Counted from the stretch's first letter, positions 18,137 through 25,240 are shown. The stretch: 64,000 nucleotides of DNA from Pelagibacteraceae bacterium AG-337-G04 (GCA_003282205.1 QBZW01000001.1:29205-93204); one strand, 5' to 3'. Program-made: numbers and translations. Notes: generated by a model from the letters alone, not told the origin.

Positions 18137-18301
18137 ATGCCTAAATATGTTATTATTGGTCTTATAGTTGTTATTGGAACATTTTTAATTATGAATTATT
18201 GGCCAAAATTAAGAGAACAAACAAAAAATCGAATTTTAATGGTTATTTTTGGTATATTTTTTGTGAGCATATTTGTTCTATTATTTCTACTTATGTTTTG
18301 A
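18137..18301 (+). CDS. Small two-helix membrane protein (54 aa)
   Basis: A short reading frame, ATG 18137 to TGA 18299-18301, encoding MPKYVIIGLIVVIGTFLIM and then a polar loop (NYWPKLREQTKNR) and a second hydrophobic helix (LMVIFGIFFVSIFVLLFLLMF). The hairpin shape with a positively charged loop is typical of small inner-membrane proteins. It ends 6 bp before the DUF2938 gene on the same strand, which supports translation and a shared transcript. No family recognised. It is divergent from the integrase, with about 50 bp between the inverted repeat and this start. Confidence 0.6.
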   Translation: MPKYVIIGLIVVIGTFLIMNYWPKLREQTKNRILMVIFGIFFVSIFVLLFLLMF

Positions 18302-18307
18302 GGTAAA

Positions 18308-18781
18308 TTGATCGATATTTTAAGCATACTTGTTGCTGGTATATTTTCTTGCATAATTTTAGATATCCTAGGTTATTTACTTAAATTATTAGGTATTCCT
18401 GAGCCATCCTGGGGAATTGTTGGTAGGTGGACCTATTATATGCTTAAAAATAGATCATTTTACAATCCAAATATAGCCCAAATGCCAACTATTAGATATG
18501 AGGTCTTTTTGGGCTGGATTTTTCACTACTACGTATCAATTTGTTGGGCTGTTATATATTATTTTTTCTTTATACAAATTGGCTTTAAAATGAGCTATTT
18601 TTCAGGCTTTATTTTTGGAGCTCTTACAACTTTAGCACCATTATTAATATTTTTGCCTTTTACTGGACAAGGTATATTTGCAATAAATACAGATATACCC
18701 TTTAAAACCTCTATTATGTTTTTTATACGTCACTCAATTTACGGAATTGCGATGTATGAGGGTTTTAGATGGTTTACTTAA
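18308..18781 (+). CDS. DUF2938 family membrane protein
   Basis: A 157-aa integral membrane protein with about four helices and the DUF2938 layout: an opening hydrophobic helix, then LLGIPEPSWGIVGRWTYYML, then EVFLGWIFHYYVSICWAVIYYFF, and a C-terminal pair around LTTLAPLLIFLPFTGQGIF and FIRHSIYGIAMYEGF. Members are widespread in proteobacteria and have no known function. The start is TTG at 18308, which puts the first helix at the N-terminus as in relatives. It is probably co-transcribed with the 54-aa membrane protein upstream. Downstream begins the GC-rich RNA-like region. Confidence 0.8.
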   Translation: MIDILSILVAGIFSCIILDILGYLLKLLGIPEPSWGIVGRWTYYMLKNRSFYNPNIAQMPTIRYEVFLGWIFHYYVSICWAVIYYFFFIQIGFKMSYFSGFIFGALTTLAPLLIFLPFTGQGIFAINTDIPFKTSIMFFIRHSIYGIAMYEGFRWFT

Positions 18782-18870
18782 AGCTTTAGATTAAGTTATC
18801 CCCACTATTCTACCCTGTTAAAAACATCCAAAATTCAACAATAAAGTGATACACACAACCTACCCTATCT

Positions 18871-18876
18871 GATAAT
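18871..18876 (+). promoter_or_regulatory. Candidate -10 element for the structured RNA
   Basis: GATAAT (one mismatch to TATAAT) lies 12 bp before the first hairpin of the GC-rich region, with GTGATA at 18846-18851 as a weak -35 at a long 19-bp spacing. The heptamer CTACCCT occurs at 18810-18816 and 18860-18866, exactly 50 bp apart, and might be a regulator site. This is a guess based on position; no start-site data exist here. Confidence 0.35.
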
Positions 18877-18882
18877 GTTTAA

Positions 18883-19070
18883 AATGAATTAAGAGGCAAC
18901 TCTTAACTGACCAGCTGGGGAAAAACCGAGAGGTTCAAGCCTAGAGGGCAGAAAACTCTACAGAGTAGCGCTAAAATAGTAGAGTGGAAGGCATGGCGGT
19001 AGCGCATAAAACGACGTGCCAAAACTACTGTTCTTTGTGCCTGAAAAGGTACAAGGAAACAGGGTTTTTT
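18883..19070 (+). ncRNA. Candidate structured RNA of ~190 nt with three GNRA-capped hairpins, a possible pseudoknot and its own terminator
   Basis: The segment is visibly richer in G and C than its surroundings and has no convincing reading frame. Hairpins in order: TTAAGAG-GCAA-CTCTTAA (18889-18906); CTGGG/CCTAG (18915-18919 with 18940-18944) enclosing AACC-GAGA-GGTT (18924-18935); AGTAG/CTACT (18978-18982 with 19025-19029) enclosing GGCATGGCG/CGACGTGCC (18990-18998 with 19012-19020, one mismatch); and the terminator hairpin capped by GAAA. TAGCGC in the loop at 19000-19005 can pair with GCGCTA at 18968-18973, a pseudoknot. Three of the four closed hairpins end in GNRA tetraloops, hard to expect by chance. 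I do not recognise tmRNA, 6S, SRP or RNase P signatures. It could be a free small RNA or a leader of ogt. Confidence 0.6.
19028..19070 (+). terminator. Rho-independent terminator at the end of the structured RNA
   Basis: A stem of up to 15 pairs with one bulged A: CTTTGTGCCT at 19033-19042 pairs with AGGTACAAGG at 19047-19056 around the tetraloop GAAA, extended by TT/AA and CTG/CAG. It is followed after GG by six T residues at 19065-19070. The ATG proposed for ogt begins at the very next base, so the only Shine-Dalgarno-like bases (AAGGA, 19053-19057) lie inside the stem. Confidence 0.75.
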
Positions 19071-19352
19071 ATGTTTATGATCCTTAAAGGTACAAAATTT
19101 CAAGTCAAAGTTTGGAAATACTTAAAATCTATACCAAAAGGTCAAATCAGAACTTATTTCGATGTAGCAAAAGCAATTAAAAAACCAAAAGCAGTGAGAG
19201 CTGTAGCAAATGCGATAGGAAAAAATCCTTATGCTCCTAAAATACCTTGTCACCGGGTAATAAGATCAGATGGTTCTCTAGGTGGTTATTCGGGAAAAGG
19301 TGGAATAAATACCAAGAGAAAACTACTAAAATTAGAGGGTGTTTTACTCTAA
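19071..19352 (+). CDS. Methylated-DNA-protein cysteine methyltransferase domain protein (short Ogt/MGMT)
   Basis: A 94-aa protein made of only the DNA-binding/active-site domain of O6-alkylguanine-DNA alkyltransferases, which remove alkyl groups from guanine by transfer to a Cys. TKFQVKVWKYLKSIPKGQI, TYFDVAKAI, the Arg finger VRAVANAIGKNP, and the active site IPCHRVIRSDGSLGGY are intact, with Cys rather than the Trp of alkyltransferase-like proteins. The N-terminal domain of full Ogt (~160 aa) is absent. I chose ATG 19071; ATG 19077 is possible. The frame is open back to 18984, but that part runs through the structured RNA and is not family-like. Confidence 0.8.
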   Translation: MFMILKGTKFQVKVWKYLKSIPKGQIRTYFDVAKAIKKPKAVRAVANAIGKNPYAPKIPCHRVIRSDGSLGGYSGKGGINTKRKLLKLEGVLL

Positions 19353-19874
19353 AAACTTTTAATACCAATGTTTTTTGATTAATATTCAATATTTGGTATT
19401 TATTTTTCAATATCACCTATTAGTTGCACTGCAAAATTACAAATACTTGAAATAGACCCTATTATGGGCTTTTAAACGGTATATTCGAATATTGCAGAGC
19501 TGTTTCAAAATCAGCTATTTTCTCCTAAAAATTAAATTATAATTACAAAAAAAACTTTAATAATATGTCCTTGAAACATCTAATTATCAAAATATTGGCA
19601 AATTTACTTGTTTTTTTAGTTATTTATCACTAAGTTTTTGTAATTAAAATTTTATTTATAAACTGGTATTTATACTCTACTCTATTATCATCAGATATTG
19701 CCAAATTAGGAAAAAATAATAAATTAATTTATTAAAAATAAGACTTTTTTTATGATATAAATTGTAAAGATAAAAAAATAGAAAATACCTATAAATTTAT
19801 AAATTAAAAAAAATATTAAATTACAATGATATATAATATAAATATAAAGTATTACATTAATATATTAGTAAGTT
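19353..19874. other. 522-bp AT-rich stretch without a gene
   Basis: The largest gene-free stretch in the window. It holds the inverted repeat after ogt, a perfect 12-bp palindrome ATATTCGAATAT at 19481-19492, an AGCTG/CAGCT stem near 19500, and two near-identical 13-mers (19592-19604 and 19695-19707, one mismatch). The second half is almost only A and T. I see no reading frame beyond a 22-codon one at 19565-19633 and no tRNA or known RNA. Both flanking genes (ogt and the EamA transporter) point into it, so it is a convergent end region. Confidence 0.6.
19362..19400. terminator. Inverted repeat after ogt, possible terminator
   Basis: AATACCAA at 19362-19369 pairs with TTGGTATT at 19393-19400, with an inner TTGA/TCAA pair in the loop, and the next bases are TATTTTT. 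It starts 10 bp after the ogt stop. All-AT composition of the outer pairs makes it a weak terminator; placement is the main support. Confidence 0.4.
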
Positions 19875-20735
19875 TTACTTACCTAAATGAAGTCTTGATA
19901 AATAATACTCTCTTCTAGATATATAAATACCACAAAGGACTATTATAGAAAGACCTAAAAATGTCCAATTATCAGGTAATTCATGAAATATATAATAACT
20001 GAGCAAAATATTAGTAATAATTTCAGTATAACCAAGGGGGGCTAATTTAGAAGCATCAGCATATTTAAGAGACAAAATGATAAAAAGATGGGCGATAGCT
20101 GCTATAAAGCCAATTAAAGCCATCATGATCCACTGACTATTAGATGGTTGTATCCAAACACCTGGCATAAATAAAGACATTACTATAGTCCCTACTGTGC
20201 CAGCAAATAATAAAGTTAATAGAGAGTTATCGGAGGTACTTAATTTCCTTGTAATAATTAAATAAAAACCATAACAAATACCATTACCTAAGGCTGCTAA
20301 TGTAGCTAAATTAATCTCTATAAATCCAGGTCTAATAACAATTAAGGTGCCAATAAAGCCCATAGATACTGCTGTCCACCTTCTTAAGCCTACTTTTTCG
20401 TTTAAAAAAAAGGGGGACATTGCAGTTACACAAATTGGGGCAACAAATGCTAGAGTTAAGGCCTTGGGTAAAGAAATCTCAGATATTGCAAAAAAAAATA
20501 AATATGTTGAAAATACAAAAATCAATCCTCTTATCAATTGAAGCATAGGTTTTTTACTCCAAACCATGGATTTTCTATCAAAAAAAAGCATTATTGAGAG
20601 TGCAAAGACAACTGTAAAAAAATATCTAGCCCAAGTAATTTGCAAAACATCCATAGATGAACTTAAATATTTTGCCAAAGCATCCATAAATGGAACAATC
20701 ATCCAAGCTGATGCATTGAGAATTACAGCCTTCAT
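19875..20735 (-). CDS. EamA/DMT family transporter
   Basis: A 286-aa inner-membrane protein with about ten helices in two EamA repeats, the drug/metabolite transporter superfamily. The first repeat opens MKAVILNASAWMIVPFMDAL and contains WARYFFTVVFALSIM and SLPKALTLAFVAPI. The second runs from LAALGNGICYGFYLIITRKL to YTEIITNILLSYYIFHELPD. Substrates of this superfamily are diverse and cannot be predicted. It is on the same strand as, and 16 bp downstream of, the AEC transporter gene, and the convergent gene-free stretch follows its stop. Confidence 0.88.
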   Translation of the reverse strand: MKAVILNASAWMIVPFMDALAKYLSSSMDVLQITWARYFFTVVFALSIMLFFDRKSMVWSKKPMLQLIRGLIFVFSTYLFFFAISEISLPKALTLAFVAPICVTAMSPFFLNEKVGLRRWTAVSMGFIGTLIVIRPGFIEINLATLAALGNGICYGFYLIITRKLSTSDNSLLTLLFAGTVGTIVMSLFMPGVWIQPSNSQWIMMALIGFIAAIAHLFIILSLKYADASKLAPLGYTEIITNILLSYYIFHELPDNWTFLGLSIIVLCGIYISRREYYLSRLHLGK

Positions 20736-20751
20736 ATGAAAATCTTACCCG

Positions 20752-21651
20752 TTAATTAAAGTATTTTAAAGCAAAGAATACTGTTATGGGCACAGTTACA
20801 AGAGACATTAAAGTTGAAACAACTATTGTGCTAGATATGTTATCTACAATTTCTTTTGGTGAATACATAGAAGCAACTAAATAACAAAGAATAGCACTAG
20901 GCATGGATGATTGTATTAATAAAACACCTGCTGCAAAGCCAGATAAATTAAAAAAGGATATTAGAGCAAAGCCAATTAAGGGCCCTATAATAACTCTTCC
21001 AGTAGATGTAATTAAAGCATCCTTAAAGGAAAAAACTTTCATTTGTGTCAAAGATACTCCTAAAGACATTAAAATCATTACTATCATTCCATAAGCAAGA
21101 AGCATAACAGTATTCAATACAAATATTGGTAAAGGTATTTCATAATAAAGAAACATAATAGTTGCAATTATTGCATAAAATGATGGACTTTTTATTATAA
21201 CCTTTAAATCAAACTCACGTTTAGCTAAAAAAATATTAAGAGTAAAATGTAGAAGAACGACCAGAGAAGATATAGCTGCCGCAATACCCATACCCAATTT
21301 ACCATATGCAAACAAGCATATTGGAATACCCATATTACCTGTGTTAGGTAAAAAAAATGTTGGTAGTTCTCTCAAATAATCTTTCTTCATCAAAATTAAA
21401 AAAACAAGCCCAACAATTAAAAATGAGGATAAAAGAATTAGTGCATATAAAAAATACTCTGAAAACATTGCAAAAGTAACACCGCTCGCTGAAATAGAGA
21501 ATATTACTATAGATGGCGTTCCAAAATTAGCAGAATAAGTAGTTATAAATGATGTATCAAAATTTGGATTTTTTTTACCTAAAAAATATCCAATTCCAAC
21601 TATAAAAAAAACTGGAAAAAGAACTTCAAATAATTTTATATAAAGTTCCAT
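20752..21651 (-). CDS. AEC family transporter (auxin efflux carrier/malonate permease type)
   Basis: A 299-aa membrane protein with ten predicted helices of the AEC superfamily. The N-terminus LFEVLFPVFFIVGIGYFLGKK, the family motif region LPNTGNMGIPICLFAYGKLGMGIAA, and the C-terminal LLIQSSMPSAILCYLVASMY followed by ISSTIVVSTLMSLVTVPI are characteristic. Relatives move organic acids such as malate or malonate, but the substrate here is unknown. Its start overlaps the last base of hom, so the two are tightly coupled. Confidence 0.88.
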   Translation of the reverse strand: MELYIKLFEVLFPVFFIVGIGYFLGKKNPNFDTSFITTYSANFGTPSIVIFSISASGVTFAMFSEYFLYALILLSSFLIVGLVFLILMKKDYLRELPTFFLPNTGNMGIPICLFAYGKLGMGIAAAISSLVVLLHFTLNIFLAKREFDLKVIIKSPSFYAIIATIMFLYYEIPLPIFVLNTVMLLAYGMIVMILMSLGVSLTQMKVFSFKDALITSTGRVIIGPLIGFALISFFNLSGFAAGVLLIQSSMPSAILCYLVASMYSPKEIVDNISSTIVVSTLMSLVTVPITVFFALKYFN

Positions 21652-22940
21652 TAAAATAATCGAATAAGAACAGGATTTTTAATAATATTTTTATTTGATT
21701 TAAATGATTTAATACACCTTTGGGCGTCTAATTCATTTGCATTATGAGTAATAAGAACAATCGAAGCTGTCTTACTTTTATGATCAGGTATTTGTATTAA
21801 TCTTTGAATAGAAATTTTATACTTCGCCAGAATCTTTGTTATAGAAGATAAAACACCAGGTTTATCCTTAACTTCTAATCTTAAATATAGAGAATTTGAT
21901 GATTGGTCTTTATTAAATATTTTAGGTTTTAATCTTTTATTTTTAGATATTCCAAAAGGATATTTTATATTTCCTCTCAATATAGATAATAAATCAGACA
22001 TCAAAGCAGAAGATGTTGGCCCTGGACCAGCTCCCTCCCCTTGCAATACAGATTCTCCAATAGGTGAACCATTTAATATAACAGCATTCATTACACCATC
22101 TACATTTCCTATGTAAGAATTTTTTTTAACTAAACATGGATGAACTCTTTCAAAAATACAATTATTTATAATCTCAGTAATACCTAATAATTTTATTCTA
22201 AAATCTAACTGATCAGCTATTTTAATATCTGCATAATCGATGTTTTCAATACCTTCCATTAAACATTCAGATTTTGAAATTTTCTTATTGAAAGCTAATG
22301 ATGTCAAAATTTTTATTTTAGCTAACGCATCATAACCATTAAGATCTAATTTTGGATTCCCAGGCTCAGCATAACCTAGTTTCTGTGCCATCTTTAGAAC
22401 ATTTTTGAAACTATCTTGAGTTCTCTCCATCTCTGACATGATGTAGTTACAAGTTCCGTTAAGTATACCATAAACTTTTGTGATTTTATTTGTAGCCAAA
22501 CCTTCTTTGATTGTTCTTACAATTGGAATACCACCTGCAACAGATGCCTCAAATTCTAAATTAACTTTATTTTTCTCAGCTAATTCTCCCAATTTGTCAC
22601 CATGTTTTGAAATTAATGCTTTATTTGGAGTGATTACATGAATTTTATTTTTTAGAGCTGTTTCAATAATTTTTTTTGATATACCGTCCGATAAACCTAT
22701 AGCTTCGATTACTATATCTAAGTTTTTAATCTTAAAAATATCTATTGGATTTGAATAAAAAATTTTCTTATTTACTTTAAAATTTCTTTTTTTATTTTTA
22801 TTTTTAGCCGATATGGCTATAACTTTAATTCTCTTTCCTGTTTTAGTTTCAATATCTTTTTTTTTTGTATTTAACTCATTTAGAATATATGAACCAATTT
22901 GACCAAGTCCAATGACAGCAATATTTATATTTTTGTCCAT
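21651..22940 (-). CDS. hom: Homoserine dehydrogenase
   Basis: Hom (429 aa) reduces aspartate semialdehyde to homoserine, the branch point to threonine and methionine. The NAD(P) motif is VIGLGQIGSYIL at residues ~9-20, EASVAGGIPIVRTI and GILNGTCNYIMSEME mark the catalytic domain, and KLDLNGYDALAKIKIL carries conserved catalytic residues. The C-terminal ~80 residues are an ACT domain (RLEVKDKPGVLSSITKILA) for feedback by an amino acid. Homoserine is the precursor used by the sulfhydrylase genes 2.3 kb away. A small lipoprotein gene sits 4 bp upstream. Confidence 0.96.
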   Translation of the reverse strand: MDKNINIAVIGLGQIGSYILNELNTKKKDIETKTGKRIKVIAISAKNKNKKRNFKVNKKIFYSNPIDIFKIKNLDIVIEAIGLSDGISKKIIETALKNKIHVITPNKALISKHGDKLGELAEKNKVNLEFEASVAGGIPIVRTIKEGLATNKITKVYGILNGTCNYIMSEMERTQDSFKNVLKMAQKLGYAEPGNPKLDLNGYDALAKIKILTSLAFNKKISKSECLMEGIENIDYADIKIADQLDFRIKLLGITEIINNCIFERVHPCLVKKNSYIGNVDGVMNAVILNGSPIGESVLQGEGAGPGPTSSALMSDLLSILRGNIKYPFGISKNKRLKPKIFNKDQSSNSLYLRLEVKDKPGVLSSITKILAKYKISIQRLIQIPDHKSKTASIVLITHNANELDAQRCIKSFKSNKNIIKNPVLIRLF

Positions 22941-22944
22941 TAAA

Positions 22945-23151
22945 TTAATCTAATTTAGGAAAGTCACTGATCTTACCATATTTAATAACATTTTTTTTAA
23001 ATTCTTCAAAAGATGTTTCGTTTTCAAAATTTAATTTTGAAATATCTTTGTCGATACTGTCTTCCTCTATATTCCACATTGAAACAGGATGATTTAATGA
23101 GCAATGTGATAATAAAAATATTAATAAAATTATAAAAATATACTTAAACAT
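22945..23151 (-). CDS. Small predicted lipoprotein (68 aa)
   Basis: A 68-aa protein with a lipoprotein signal (MFKYIFIILLIFLLSHC, lipobox LLSHC with Cys17). The mature part is acidic, with the repeated pattern SKLNFENETSFEEFKKN. I recognise no family. It overlaps the 3' end of argC by 8 bp and ends 4 bp before the hom start, so it sits inside a transcription unit, which supports it being real. After processing it would be anchored to the inner or outer membrane; Ser/Leu following the Cys does not indicate an inner-membrane retention signal. Confidence 0.65.
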   Translation of the reverse strand: MFKYIFIILLIFLLSHCSLNHPVSMWNIEEDSIDKDISKLNFENETSFEEFKKNVIKYGKISDFPKLD

Positions 23152-24169
23152 TTAGACCTTCACTCTGATTAAAGTCATAGTAATTATTCATATTTTGTAC
23201 AGCTTGACCTCCACCACCTTTAATCAAATTATCAATTGTAGACAATATTATTATTTTATCTTTATATTTGCTTTTACATACAGAAATTAAGCAATTATTA
23301 GTGTTGATTACATCATTAGTGCTTAAAAAAGTATTTATTTTACTAATTTTTATAAATTTTTGACTCTTGTATTGGACATTTAGAACATTAATTATTTTGT
23401 TAATGTTTATACCCTTTTTTAAATCAACATAAATAGTGCTTAAAATTCCTCTAAACATAGGCGTAAGATGAGGTGTGAAATGAAATTTATTTTTTTTTCC
23501 AGTTTTAAGATCAAGCTCTTGTTGAATTTCAGAATTATGTCTATGATTAGCTAATCCATAAGCACTCAAAGACTCATATAAATTTTTATCTTTATATTTT
23601 TTATGCACACCTCTACCTGCTCCTGAATAACCAGATTTCGAGTCAATAATAATTGTTTGATTATTAATTAAGTTTTTTTTAATTAACGGTATTAATGGAA
23701 TTAATATAGATGTAGGGTAGCATCCAGGACAAGATACTATTGGAAATTTTTTAATTAATTTACCACTAATTTCAGGTATAGAATAAATACTTTTTTTGAT
23801 TTTATTTAATGCCTTGTGTTTAATTTTATACCATTTTTCATAATTTTTTTTATTATTAAGTCTAAAATCAGCTGCTAGATCTATTAGTAAGTTATTTTTA
23901 TTTAAAAATTTTGAAATAGATTGTGCCTCACCGTTTGGTAATGCTGTAAATATTATATCCACATTTAATAAATATTCTTTTTTAAATTTTGAAATTTTTG
24001 GCAATTTATATTTTTTTAATTCTTGTTCAAAGGAATCTATTTTTTTCCCTACAGAGGCACTTCCACACAAATATTTAATATTTATTTTTTTATGTGTACA
24101 TAGAAGTTTAGTTAGTTGTAATCCTATATATCCAGTAGCACCACATATAAGAACGTTTTTCTTGCCCAT
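23144..24169 (-). CDS. argC: N-acetyl-gamma-glutamyl-phosphate reductase
   Basis: ArgC (341 aa) reduces N-acetylglutamyl phosphate in arginine synthesis. The NADP-binding start is NVLICGATGYIGLQLTKLL; the catalytic Cys is in SCPGCYPTSILIPLIPLI, and SGYSGAGRGVHKKY and the late FTPHLTPMFRGIL with GGGGQAVQNMN are family hallmarks. Downstream of the rpsI gene by 33 bp on the same strand, as in several alphaproteobacteria, where argC follows rplM-rpsI. Confidence 0.96.
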   Translation of the reverse strand: MGKKNVLICGATGYIGLQLTKLLCTHKKINIKYLCGSASVGKKIDSFEQELKKYKLPKISKFKKEYLLNVDIIFTALPNGEAQSISKFLNKNNLLIDLAADFRLNNKKNYEKWYKIKHKALNKIKKSIYSIPEISGKLIKKFPIVSCPGCYPTSILIPLIPLIKKNLINNQTIIIDSKSGYSGAGRGVHKKYKDKNLYESLSAYGLANHRHNSEIQQELDLKTGKKNKFHFTPHLTPMFRGILSTIYVDLKKGININKIINVLNVQYKSQKFIKISKINTFLSTNDVINTNNCLISVCKSKYKDKIIILSTIDNLIKGGGGQAVQNMNNYYDFNQSEGLNV

Positions 24170-24202
24170 AATTTAATATAACAGTTGAAATTTAAAAAGA
24201 AA

Positions 24203-24634
24203 TTATCTTTTAGAAAATTGGTAGCTTTTTCTAGCTTTTGCTCTACCAGGTTTTTTTCTCTCAACAGATCTTGAATCTCTTGTTGTGAGTTTTTCTTTAC
24301 GTAAGGTTGATTTTAAAGTTTCATCAAATTTTAGTAAGGCTCTTGAAATACCGTGTACTAAAGCACCAGCTTGACCAGTTTGTCCTCCACCTACAACTTT
24401 AGATCTAACATCGTAATCTGTTGATTGGTTTATTATTTCAAAAGGTCTTAAAATTTGCATTACGTGATTAGCTCTTGAGAAATAGTCGTTTAAAGATTTA
24501 CCATTTACATAGAATTTTCCTGAACCTTTTTTTAACCAGACTTTAGCTACAGATTTTTTTCTTCTTCCTGTTGCATATTTGCTATCTTTAAAGTCTAACT
24601 TTATTTTTGATGAGGATGTTTGAGAAGTTTCCAT
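24203..24634 (-). CDS. rpsI: 30S ribosomal protein S9
   Basis: uS9 (143 aa) of the small ribosomal subunit; its C-terminal tail reaches the P-site tRNA. Visible signatures are YATGRRKKSVAKVWLKKGSG, VNGKSLNDYFSR, the VVGGGQTGQAGALVHGISRAL core and the C-terminal RDSRSVERKKPGRAKARKS followed by YQFSKR, with the universally conserved final Arg. An N-terminal extension of ~15 residues (METSQTSSSKIK) is typical of alphaproteobacteria. It follows rplM by one base, the usual pair. Confidence 0.97.
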   Translation of the reverse strand: METSQTSSSKIKLDFKDSKYATGRRKKSVAKVWLKKGSGKFYVNGKSLNDYFSRANHVMQILRPFEIINQSTDYDVRSKVVGGGQTGQAGALVHGISRALLKFDETLKSTLRKEKLTTRDSRSVERKKPGRAKARKSYQFSKR

Positions 24635-24635
24635 A

Positions 24636-25094
24636 TTAATTTCTTACAATATTTTTTTGATTAAGTTTGCCTATTTCAATTATTTTTGGATTTTGGGCAG
24701 TATGAGGATGTTCTTCTCCAGAATAAATTTTGAGTTTTGTTAATTGTTTTTTACCCAACGCTCCAGAAGGCAACATTCTTTTAACAGCTAACTTTAATAC
24801 TTCACCAGGTTTTTTTTCACTCAATTTTTCAGGTGTTATTTCTTTGATACCACCTGGATATCCAGTGTGTCTGTAATATTTTTTATTTTGAAATTTATTG
24901 CCGGTAAATTTTATTTGATCTACATTTTTGATAACAACAAAATCTCCATGGTCCATGTGAGGAGTATATGTTGTTTTGTTCTTACCTCTTATGATTTTTG
25001 ATACAACCGTCGCTAGTCTACCAACAACAGCTCCTGTAGCGTCAATTTCAAACCACTCGCTATTTATCTCATCTTTTTTAACAAACTTTGTCAT
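24636..25094 (-). CDS. rplM: 50S ribosomal protein L13
   Basis: uL13 (152 aa) is an early-assembling large-subunit protein. It shows EWFEIDATGAVVGRLATVV (usual W...DA.g..lGRlat), IRGKNKTTYTPHMDHGDFVV, KKYYRHTGYPGGIKE and VKRMLPSGALGKKQLTKLKI. The ATG at 25094 (MTKFVKKDEINS) was chosen; an in-frame start at 25133 adds a hydrophobic 13-residue run not seen in the family. The 146 bp up to the divergent sulfhydrylase gene must carry both promoters. Confidence 0.96.
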   Translation of the reverse strand: MTKFVKKDEINSEWFEIDATGAVVGRLATVVSKIIRGKNKTTYTPHMDHGDFVVIKNVDQIKFTGNKFQNKKYYRHTGYPGGIKEITPEKLSEKKPGEVLKLAVKRMLPSGALGKKQLTKLKIYSGEEHPHTAQNPKIIEIGKLNQKNIVRN

Positions 25095-25156
25095 GAATGC
25101 GGGATTAATACTTATAATTACATATATTGTCAAATTATTATATTTTGGTTGGACCG

Positions 25157-25202
25157 AATGGTTGATTGAATTATGACCATTTATTAGTATTAATTACATA
25201 AT
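25157..25202 (+). promoter_or_regulatory. Candidate pseudoknot leader of the first sulfhydrylase gene (SAM-II/SAM-V-like layout)
   Basis: P1 is AATGGT at 25157-25162 with ACCATT at 25176-25181. Loop 1 starts TGATTGA, and its last part ATTATG (25170-25175) can pair with CATAAT at 25197-25202, making an H-type pseudoknot, followed by AAAAA. Order P1-L1-P2-P1'-L3-P2' and a GAUU in loop 1 are features of SAM-II-type riboswitches, which SAR11 uses for sulfur amino acid genes. I could not match the full consensus. The pairs are AU-rich, so chance is possible. Confidence 0.35.
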
Positions 25203-25240
25203 AAAAATGAACTCACAAAATTATAAATTAAAGGAGCCTA

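Noticed and set aside
18796..18804. DnaA-box-like TTATCCCCA
   Set aside because: One isolated 9-mer with a mismatch to TTATCCACA; no cluster of boxes, no dnaA or dnaN nearby, so not an origin.
18984..19070. N-terminal extension of the ogt gene product back to 18984
   Set aside because: The frame happens to be open, but it runs through the hairpins and terminator of the structured RNA, and the residues do not resemble the Ogt N-terminal domain.
18883..19070. Identification of the structured RNA as tmRNA, 6S, SRP RNA or RNase P RNA
   Set aside because: No tag reading frame ending in Ala-Ala, no end-to-end closing stem with a central bubble, no SRP apical GGAA loop with its AGCAG partner, and no conserved RNase P core motifs could be found.
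19565..19633. 22-codon reading frame in the gene-free stretch
   Set aside because: Too short, no ribosome site, composition as expected for chance in AT-rich DNA.
11604..19874. Prophage
   Set aside because: Only an integrase is present; no capsid, terminase, portal, tail, lysis or replication genes, and no attachment repeats at tRNA genes.
25095..25133. Longer L13 starting at 25133
   Set aside because: Adds a hydrophobic run unlike any L13 N-terminus; ATG 25094 fits.
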